From Salinibacterium sp. ZJ450 (GTDB lineage: Bacteria; Actinomycetota; Actinomycetes; Actinomycetales; Microbacteriaceae): 64,000 bases of DNA. The notes beneath the pieces were generated by a model. It did not search any database. It was not told the origin of the DNA and saw only the letters and a list, made by a program, of their open reading frames with translations. This document shows, piece after piece, positions 58,483 to 64,000 of this stretch. The stretch lies in the NCBI RefSeq assembly GCF_011751885.2, contig NZ_CP061771.1, forward strand, positions 558,001 to 622,000, read 5' to 3'. Position numbers and translations under genes: made by a program. Each line of letters opens with the position of its first letter. Position 1 is the stretch's first letter.

Positions 58483-59388
58483 GTGAGCCACGACCACCAC
58501 TCCACCGCGAACCGACGCCGACTGGGCATCGCGCTGGCGATCGTCGTGGTGTTCCTGGTCGTCGAGGTGGTCGGCGCCTGGCTGACCGGGTCGCTCGCGC
58601 TGCTGGGAGACGCCGGGCACATGTTCTCGGACGCGCTCGGCCTGGTGGTCGCGCTGATCGCGACGGCGGTCGCCGCCCGGCCGGCCACGGACCGGCAGAC
58701 CTACGGCTTTCGACGCGCCGAGGTGTTCGGTGCGCTGATCAACGGGGTGATCCTCGCGATCGTGGCCATCGTCGTCGCGATCGAGGGGGTGCGGCGGCTC
58801 ATCGCCCCGGAGGCGGTGCACGTGCTCGCCGGCCCGATGCTGGCGGTGGCGGTCGCGGGGCTGGCGGCGAACATCGCCGCGTTCCTGGTGCTGCGTGGCG
58901 GGCGGCACACATCGATCAACATGCGTGGCGCCTACCTCGAAGTGCTCGGCGACATGATCGGCTCGATTGCCGCGATCTTCGCGGCGGGGGTGATCCTGCT
59001 CACCGGGTTCGAGCAGGCTGACGCGCTGGCCTCCCTGGTGATCGCCGCGCTGATCGTGCCGCGGGCCGTCATGCTGCTCCGCGACGTGGTGCACGTGCTC
59101 AGCGAGTCGACCCCGCCCGGGATGAGCGTCGCCGAAATCCGGGAGCACCTGCTCGGGGCATCCGGGGTCGTCGACGTGCACGACGTGCACGTGTGGGCGA
59201 TCACCTCCGGTTCACCGGTGTTCTCCGCCCACGTGGTGGTCGAGCGGGCCGTGTTCGAGACCGGACGCACCGGGGTCATGCTCGACGAGCTGGGCGCCTG
59301 CCTGTCCGACCACTTCGACGTGGCGCACTCGACCTTCCAGCTGGAGCCGGCCGAGCACGCCGACCACGAGGAACCGCAGCACCCCTGA
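58483..59388 (+). CDS. Cation diffusion facilitator metal exporter (CzcD/ZitB-like)
   Basis: 301 residues, six membrane helices. Metal-site residues are in LLGDAGHMFSDALGL (helix 2) and YLEVLGDMIGSIAA (helix 5), the H/D pattern of Zn2+-type transporters. The cytoplasmic C-domain has VHDVHVWAITSG. It exports Zn2+ or a similar divalent ion. The GTG start has TAGCCT six bases ahead and no ribosome site, so the transcript looks leaderless. It neighbours the metal importer. Confidence 0.9.
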   Translation: MSHDHHSTANRRRLGIALAIVVVFLVVEVVGAWLTGSLALLGDAGHMFSDALGLVVALIATAVAARPATDRQTYGFRRAEVFGALINGVILAIVAIVVAIEGVRRLIAPEAVHVLAGPMLAVAVAGLAANIAAFLVLRGGRHTSINMRGAYLEVLGDMIGSIAAIFAAGVILLTGFEQADALASLVIAALIVPRAVMLLRDVVHVLSESTPPGMSVAEIREHLLGASGVVDVHDVHVWAITSGSPVFSAHVVVERAVFETGRTGVMLDELGACLSDHFDVAHSTFQLEPAEHADHEEPQHP

Positions 59389-59443
59389 CCACACCGCGGT
59401 CACCGTCCGCGCCGGGGGAGTGACATGCGCCGGGCGCGGCACG

Positions 59444-59464
59444 TATGATTTCGGTATGCCGAAA
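59444..59464 (+). promoter_or_regulatory. Leaderless promoter -10 and overlapping palindromic operator of the Mn/Zn importer
   Basis: TATGAT (59444-59449) is a -10 ending six bases before the ATG at 59456. TTTCGG (59449-59454) and CCGAAA (59459-59464) form a perfect 6-4-6 inverted repeat covering the -10 end, start site and start codon. A bound repressor would block initiation. The DtxR/MntR-type protein at 62012 is the likely ligand. Confidence 0.65.
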
Positions 59465-60382
59465 ACTCAAGGACGTATGGGCCGAAACCTGGTCGCGGCG
59501 GTGGTCGCGGCCGGGCTGCTGGGCGCCTGCGCGAGCGGCACAGGCGGCACACGGGCCGCCGAGAACGAGGTGCCACTGGTGCTCACCACTTTCACCGTGA
59601 TCGCCGACATGGCCAGGCAGGTCGGCGGCGACGCGGTGCGCGTGGATTCGATCACCAAGGTCGGGGCGGAGATTCACGGGTACGAACCGACGCCGTCTGA
59701 TCTCAGGTCCGCGGCATCCGCTGATTTGATTCTCGACAACGGCCTCGGCCTGGAGCGCTGGTTCGAGGATTTCGTCGCCACCCTCGATGTGCCGCACGTG
59801 GTGCTCAGCGACGGTGTCGAGCCGATCAACATCAGCGCGGGCGACTACGAAGGCCTGCCCAACCCGCACGCCTGGATGTCGCCGATCGCCGGGCAGACCT
59901 ACGTCGACAACATCGTCGACGCGCTGAGCGAGTTAGTTCCGGATGCCGCGGAGCTGTTCCACGCGAACGGTGCCGCCTACAACGCCGAGCTGCAGGCGCT
60001 CGCCGACGTGCTCGCCGGCACGGTCGCCGAACTGCCCGCCGACCACCGCGTGCTGGTGAGCTGCGAGGGCGCCTTCAGCTATCTGGCCCGCGACATCGGC
60101 CTGACCGAGGCCTACCTGTGGCCGGTGAACAGTGACACGCAGGGCACCCCGCAACAGATCCGCGCCACCATCGAGCTGGTGCGCGACCGCGACGTGCCCG
60201 CGGTGTTCTGCGAGACCACCGTAAACGACGCGTCGCAACAGCAGGTGGCGCGTGAGTCCGGCGCCGAGTTCGTCGGTGACCTGTACGTCGACTCGCTGAG
60301 CGCCACGGATGGCCCGGTGCCCAGCTACCTCGACCTGCTCCGCTACGACGTCGACCTGATCGCGGAGGGCCTCAATGGCTGA
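59456..60382 (+). CDS. Mn2+/Zn2+ ABC transporter substrate-binding lipoprotein
   Basis: 308 residues. Lipoprotein signal with lipobox LLGAC (Cys near 24). Cluster A-I fold; metal ligands are the histidine in GAEIHGYEPTPSD, the histidine in LPNPHAWMSP, and acidic residues in SCEGAFSYLARDIGL and the C-terminal GDLYVDSLS. The His/Asp/Glu set fits Mn2+ (MntC/PsaA) better than Zn2+, but this is not certain. A start at 59420 is possible in frame but would ignore the promoter geometry. Overlaps the ATPase gene by 8 bp. Confidence 0.9.
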   Translation: MPKTQGRMGRNLVAAVVAAGLLGACASGTGGTRAAENEVPLVLTTFTVIADMARQVGGDAVRVDSITKVGAEIHGYEPTPSDLRSAASADLILDNGLGLERWFEDFVATLDVPHVVLSDGVEPINISAGDYEGLPNPHAWMSPIAGQTYVDNIVDALSELVPDAAELFHANGAAYNAELQALADVLAGTVAELPADHRVLVSCEGAFSYLARDIGLTEAYLWPVNSDTQGTPQQIRATIELVRDRDVPAVFCETTVNDASQQQVARESGAEFVGDLYVDSLSATDGPVPSYLDLLRYDVDLIAEGLNG

Positions 60383-61130
60383 CACCAGAACTGTGGCTGA
60401 CACCGGCGCCGAGACCATCCACGTGACCGGCCTGGCCGTGCGCTACGGCACCGTGCAGGCGCTCAGCGACGTCGACCTGGCGCTGCCGAGCGGCCGGATC
60501 ATCGGCCTGCTCGGCATGAACGGATCGGGCAAGAGCTCGCTGTTCGGGGCGCTGATGGGCACCGTGAAACCGGCCGCCGGTCGGATCCGGCTGTTCGGCC
60601 AGGACCCGAAGAAGGCCAGGGCGCAGGGCCTGGTCACCTACATGCCGCAGTCCGAGAACGTGGACTGGGACTTCCCACTATCGGTGCGGGACGTGGTGAT
60701 GACCGGCCGGTACGGACGCCTCGGCCTCACCCGCCGCCCGCACCCCGCAGACAAGCAGGCGGTCGCCGCCGCGCTCGAGCGGGTCGGGCTGACCGAGCTG
60801 GCCGACCGGCAGATCGGCGAACTGAGCGGCGGGCAGCGCAAGCGAGTGTTCGTGGCCCGCGCCATCGCGCAGGAGGCCCGGCTGCTGCTGCTGGATGAGC
60901 CGTTCGCCGGGGTGGACAAGGGATCCGAGGCCACCATCATCGGGCTGCTGCGGGAGTTGCGTGATGAGGGTCGCGGCATCCTGATCTCCACCCATGATCT
61001 GGCCGGCGTTCCCGAGCTGTGCGACGAGGTGGTGCTGCTGAAGAATCGGGTGCTGTTCCAGGGGCCGCCCGACGAGGCGCTCAGCCCGGAGAACCTTGCC
61101 CTCGTCTTCGGACTGGAGCCGGTCGCATGA
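60375..61130 (+). CDS. Mn2+/Zn2+ ABC transporter ATP-binding protein
   Basis: 251 residues. Walker A LLGMNGSGKSSLF, signature LSGGQRKRVFVARAI, Walker B LLLDEPFAGVD and switch HD in ISTHDLAG. The N-terminal VTYMPQSENVDWDFPLSV Q-loop is typical of MntB/ZnuC. Energises the import. Overlaps both neighbours. Confidence 0.94.
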   Translation: MADTRTVADTGAETIHVTGLAVRYGTVQALSDVDLALPSGRIIGLLGMNGSGKSSLFGALMGTVKPAAGRIRLFGQDPKKARAQGLVTYMPQSENVDWDFPLSVRDVVMTGRYGRLGLTRRPHPADKQAVAAALERVGLTELADRQIGELSGGQRKRVFVARAIAQEARLLLLDEPFAGVDKGSEATIIGLLRELRDEGRGILISTHDLAGVPELCDEVVLLKNRVLFQGPPDEALSPENLALVFGLEPVA

Positions 61131-61981
61131 TCGACTGGATCCTCGGCCCACTGCAGTTCGAGTTCATGACCCGCGCCATGCTGGTCACCCTGGTCGCCGC
61201 GGCCACCTGCGCCATCCTCAGCTGCTGGCTGGTGCAGATCGGCTGGTCGCTGATGGGCGACGCGGTGTCGCACGCGGTGCTGCCGGGGGTGGCGATCAGC
61301 TATATCCTCGGCTGGCCGTTCGCGGTCGGCGCGTTCGTCTTCGGCGCCGGCGCGGTGGCGCTGATCGGCGGCGTGCGCGCGACCACCAAGATCAAGGCGG
61401 ATGCCGCGATCGGCGTGGTCTTCACCGCACTGTTCGCGCTGGGCCTGGTGATCATCTCGAAGACACCCAGCCAGACCGACCTCGGCCACATCCTGTTCGG
61501 CAACGTGCTCGGCGTCAGTGACCTGGACATCTGGCAGGTGGTGGTGATCGGCGTGATCGCCTGCACCGTGCTGCTGCTGAAACGCCGCGACCTCACCCTG
61601 TTCGCGTTCGACCGCGGCCACGCCAACGCCATCGGCATCAACACCCGCTGGCTGTCCGTGCTGCTGCTCGGCCTGCTCGCGCTCACCGTGGTGGTGGCGC
61701 TGCAGGCGGTCGGCATCATCCTGGTGGTCGCCATGCTGATCACCCCGGGGGTGACCGCCTACCTGCTGACCAAGAAATTCGACCGGATGCTGCTGCTCAG
61801 CGTCATCGTCACCGTGGTTGCCGCGCTGGTGGGCCTGTACGCCAGCTACTACCTTGACGCCTCCACCGGCGGCGCGGTGGTGCTCGCCCAGTCGCTGGCG
61901 TTCGGGCTGGCCTACCTGTTCGGGCCGCGCGGGGGAGTCGTCGTGAACTGGGTGCGCCGACGCCGGGAGGTATTCGCATGA
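61127..61981 (+). CDS. Mn2+/Zn2+ ABC transporter permease
   Basis: 284 residues, ABC-3 family with about eight helices. SWWLVQIG-like SCWLVQIGWSLMGDAVSHAVLPG and FDRGHANAIGI are hallmark positions. ATG 61127 in the ATPase stop (ATGA). Completes the importer. Confidence 0.93.
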   Translation: MIDWILGPLQFEFMTRAMLVTLVAAATCAILSCWLVQIGWSLMGDAVSHAVLPGVAISYILGWPFAVGAFVFGAGAVALIGGVRATTKIKADAAIGVVFTALFALGLVIISKTPSQTDLGHILFGNVLGVSDLDIWQVVVIGVIACTVLLLKRRDLTLFAFDRGHANAIGINTRWLSVLLLGLLALTVVVALQAVGIILVVAMLITPGVTAYLLTKKFDRMLLLSVIVTVVAALVGLYASYYLDASTGGAVVLAQSLAFGLAYLFGPRGGVVVNWVRRRREVFA

Positions 61982-62011
61982 CCGAGGTGCTCGCATGACA
62001 AGGGTGTTTCC

Positions 62012-62674
62012 ATGACCACAGTGATCGAGGACTACGTCAAGACCATCTACTCGCACACCGAGTGGCAGCCCGACCCGATCACCCCGTCGGCGCTCGCCGC
62101 ACGGCTGGGCCTGGCCGCGTCATCCGTGACCGAGATGGTGAAGAAACTCCGGCAGCAGGGGTTGGTGGCGCACGAGAAGTACGGCGCGATCACCCTGACG
62201 GATGCCGGCATGGCCCTCGCGCTCGGGATGGTGCGCAAGCACCGGCTGGTCGAGACCTGGCTGGCGCGCGAGTTCGGCTACGGCTGGGATGAGGTGCACG
62301 AGGAGGCGGAGATCCTCGAGCACGCGCTCAGCGACCGGCTGCTCGACGCGATCGATGACAAGCTCGGCCGGCCCGCCTTCGACCCGCACGGCGACCCGAT
62401 CCCGAGCAGGGACGGCACCATCGAGCGTCCGGACGCCACCTTGCTGGCGGATGTCGCGGAACACCGGGTGGTGCGGGTGGTGCGGGTCAGCGACCGCGAC
62501 CCTCGCCTGCTGCGGCATCTGGCCGCGGAAGGCCTCACCGTCGGCAGCGAGCTGACCGTGATCGGCCGCACCCCCTTCGGCGGCGCGTTCGCGGTGCGGG
62601 TCGCCGGCGACGACACCGAGCACGACCTCGGCGACCAGGCGCTCACCTCAATCTGGGTGGCGCCGGCGGCCTAG
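62012..62674 (+). CDS. DtxR/MntR-family metal-dependent repressor
   Basis: 220 residues. N-terminal winged HTH (VIEDYVKTIYSHTEW, then SALAARLGLAASSVTEMVKKL), metal-binding and dimer helices (RKHRLVETWLAREFGYGWDEVHEEAEILEHALSDRL with E/H ligands; GDPIPSRDG) and a C-terminal FeoA/SH3-like domain (about 145-218). The family represses metal uptake when Mn2+ or Fe2+ is bound. Placement at the end of the importer operon and the palindrome at 59449-59464 argue for Mn-dependent autoregulation. Confidence 0.92.
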   Translation: MTTVIEDYVKTIYSHTEWQPDPITPSALAARLGLAASSVTEMVKKLRQQGLVAHEKYGAITLTDAGMALALGMVRKHRLVETWLAREFGYGWDEVHEEAEILEHALSDRLLDAIDDKLGRPAFDPHGDPIPSRDGTIERPDATLLADVAEHRVVRVVRVSDRDPRLLRHLAAEGLTVGSELTVIGRTPFGGAFAVRVAGDDTEHDLGDQALTSIWVAPAA

Positions 62675-62729
62675 CGCCCCGCCTGACGCGGCGAGTGCTC
62701 GCGTACCGGGTCGTTTTGCGTCGACGGTT

Positions 62730-62792
62730 GAGTGAGGTCTGGCAATCGGTGGTTCCCGGGTGCCCGGAAGGACTAAACACCAGACCTCATTC
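62730..62792. other. Long hairpin-forming element between convergent mntR-like and dedA genes
   Basis: GAGTGAGGTCTGG (62730-62742) and CCAGACCTCATTC (62780-62792) form a 13-bp stem with one G-T pair. The 37-base loop contains a second hairpin, CCCGGG-TG-CCCGG, flanked by TT/AA. It may be a bidirectional terminator, a structured RNA or a small palindromic repeat element. Confidence 0.5.
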
Positions 62793-62849
62793 CCGGGGCT
62801 CGCTCGGTGGTCGCGCCCAGCCACAACCGAACGCGCCGGTAACGAGCCG

Positions 62850-63584
62850 CTAGCGCGGGTCGTTCGACGGGTCCTGGTCGAAGTAGGCCGGGTCGAGCGC
62901 CACGTCCTCGTCGTTGAGCGGGGCGAGCCCCTCGCGCTGCGCCTTCTTCGCCTTCCGGGCGGACTGCACGTAGTGGAACACGGTCGGGATCAGGGTCAGC
63001 ACCACCGCGCCGAGCAGGATCACGTCGATGTAGCCGCGCACGAAGTCGGCCACCGGCGGGATGTAGCCGAGCAGGTAGCCGATCAGGGTGAGCCCGGCGC
63101 CCCAGATCATCGCGCCGATGAAGTTGTACAGCGTGTACTTCTTGTAGTTCATGTGGCCGACGCCCGCGGCGACCGGCACGAAGGTGCGGAGGATCGGCAC
63201 GAACCGGGCGAGGATGACCGACAGCCCGCCGAACTTGTGGAAGAACGCGTTGGTGCGCGCCACGTTCTTGCGGCTGAACAGGCCGCTCTCTTTTTGCTCG
63301 AACACCTTGGGGCCGAGCTTGTGGCCGATGAAGTACCCGGCCTCACCGCCGAGGAACGCCGCGAACCCGATCGCCAGGCACACCCACCAGATGTCGACGC
63401 CGATCCCCGGGTAGAAGGCGAGCAGCCCGGTGATGATCAGCAGCGTGTCGCCCGGCAGCAGGAACCCGACCAGCAGCCCGGTCTCGGCGAACACGATGAG
63501 GCAGACGCCGATCAACGCGAAGGCACCGAACCCCGTGACAAGCGTCTCGGGGTCCAGCCACGGAATGAGGGCGGCTGGCACCAT
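62850..63584 (-). CDS. DedA-family membrane protein
   Basis: 244 residues, five or six hydrophobic segments. The SNARE-associated/VTT domain pattern (GFLLPGDTLLIITGLLAF, GGEAGYFIGHKLGP, FFHKFGGLSVILARFVPILRTF, VPVAAGVGHMNYKKYTLYNFIGAMIWG) is complete, including the R-F-x-P motif. DedA proteins act in lipid flipping (undecaprenyl phosphate or phosphatidylethanolamine carriers) and membrane homeostasis. Convergent with the repressor gene. Acidic C-terminus. Confidence 0.92.
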   Translation of the reverse strand: MVPAALIPWLDPETLVTGFGAFALIGVCLIVFAETGLLVGFLLPGDTLLIITGLLAFYPGIGVDIWWVCLAIGFAAFLGGEAGYFIGHKLGPKVFEQKESGLFSRKNVARTNAFFHKFGGLSVILARFVPILRTFVPVAAGVGHMNYKKYTLYNFIGAMIWGAGLTLIGYLLGYIPPVADFVRGYIDVILLGAVVLTLIPTVFHYVQSARKAKKAQREGLAPLNDEDVALDPAYFDQDPSNDPR

Positions 63585-63783
63585 CGGCTAAGCCTCCAGG
63601 GATAAGGCGGGGAACGACCCCGTCTGCGGAACGAATCATCTTCGTTGCTGCCAGAGTACTAGCGACCGGCGGCCTGCAACCCTCGGGGTTTCCCCCCAAT
63701 TCGCGCGGCGGCTCGCCCGGCGGCGCCGTTCAGGCTTATTTGCGGGCATCGTGCGCGGGCCCGCTGCGTGCCATACTGCTTCC

Positions 63784-63797
63784 TGAACGATCGGTCA
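63784..63797. promoter_or_regulatory. TetR-type operator upstream of the enoyl-CoA hydratase gene
   Basis: TGAACGATCGGTCA differs at one position from the palindromic core TGACCGATCGGTCA of the tetR operator at 30284-30297. It lies about 80 bp before the next start codon, in a promoter-proximal position. Confidence 0.5.
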
Positions 63798-63878
63798 CTA
63801 ATTCAGCAGTCGTGCATCAGCAGTGTCGAATCAGCAGTGACCGTCGCGACCCCATGAGACAGCGTTGTCAGGAGAAAC

Positions 63879-64000
63879 ATGGCGGATGTCGTGAACGACG
63901 AGCCCCTGCTCATCGAGCACCGGGCCGACCGGGTGATCGCCACCCTGAACCGTCCCGCGGTGCGCAACGCCATCGACCAGCACACCATCGATGCGCTGCA
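63879..64000 (+). CDS. Enoyl-CoA hydratase/isomerase family protein, cut by window edge
   Basis: Forty residues are visible: after MADVVNDEPLLIEH, RADRVIATLNRPAVRNAID matches the crotonase N-terminal strand and NRP-x-x-RNA motif. The ATG at 63879 follows AGGAG by five bases. The oxyanion-hole and catalytic residues lie beyond the window. The family hydrates enoyl-CoA in beta-oxidation or related ring degradation. A TetR-like box precedes it. Confidence 0.85.
   Translation, partial: MADVVNDEPLLIEHRADRVIATLNRPAVRNAIDQHTIDAL

Overview
The window is chromosomal DNA from a high-GC actinobacterium, most likely of the family Microbacteriaceae. Support for this: an actinobacterial 16S/23S with a 16S-23S spacer that holds no tRNA, a WhiB1-type regulator, a PdtaS-type sensor kinase, a mycobacterial-style otsA-otsB pair, many GTG starts in 4-base overlaps, strong G/C third positions, and several apparently leaderless genes. 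Placement below family needs a 16S search.

Layout. 1-6.1 kb is a catabolic island with visibly lower GC and softer codon bias than the rest. A leftward operon (stand-alone lipoyl carrier, ThDP-dependent E1 alpha and beta, NAD-dependent beta-hydroxyacid dehydrogenase cut by the window edge) diverges from a FadR-type GntR regulator, which is followed by a metabolite:H+ symporter and an alpha/beta hydrolase. 6.1-6.9 kb is a scar of gene fragments, including a broken DM13 domain. 6.9-15.5 kb is housekeeping: a conserved unknown protein, an excisionase-like HTH protein, SAF and ParA/CpaE-like proteins, pdtaS, whiB1, a metallo-hydrolase, bcp, an SDR, tRNA-Lys(CTT) and a redoxin. 15.6-16.3 kb is a decayed DUF222/HNH gene. 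16.3-23.3 kb looks like a gamma-glutamylated amine pathway, best fitted to ethanolamine: Eat-type permease, GlnA-like ligase, class I amidotransferase hydrolase, aldehyde dehydrogenase, SDR and GntR regulator.

23.6-26.8 kb is the osmoprotectant importer opuAA-opuABC. It is followed by a glycosyltransferase, glycerol kinase, a TetR regulator under a 32-bp near-palindromic operator, and the C-terminal stub of a YhgE/Pip gene. 31.4-37.1 kb is a complete rrn operon (promoter, 16S, 23S, 5S, terminator), with complementary strands flanking 16S and 23S that would form processing stems. Then come otsAB (trehalose), a six-gene mrp Na+/H+ antiporter operon (fused AB, C, D, E, F, G), ilvD, and ilvB-ilvN-ilvC for branched-chain amino acids.

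51-64 kb holds a large secreted protein with three lamin-tail-like repeats and a metallophosphatase domain, a 17-bp degenerate tandem repeat, pncB (leftward), murI-rph-rdgB, a CDF metal exporter, a Mn/Zn ABC importer with its DtxR/MntR-type regulator, a DedA protein (leftward), and the start of an enoyl-CoA hydratase gene.

The osmoprotectant importer, trehalose synthesis and Mrp antiporter together suggest a salt- or desiccation-exposed lifestyle (inference). No CRISPR array, intact transposon, integrase or obvious defence system was seen. The most notable signals are cis-regulatory or architectural: a terminator-like hairpin in the whiB1 leader, paired GntR operator candidates in the island, the TetR palindrome with a near-copy 33 kb away, a palindrome over the start of the metal importer, an internal lipobox in the OpuABC fusion, and the carrier/E1 operon with no E2 in view.
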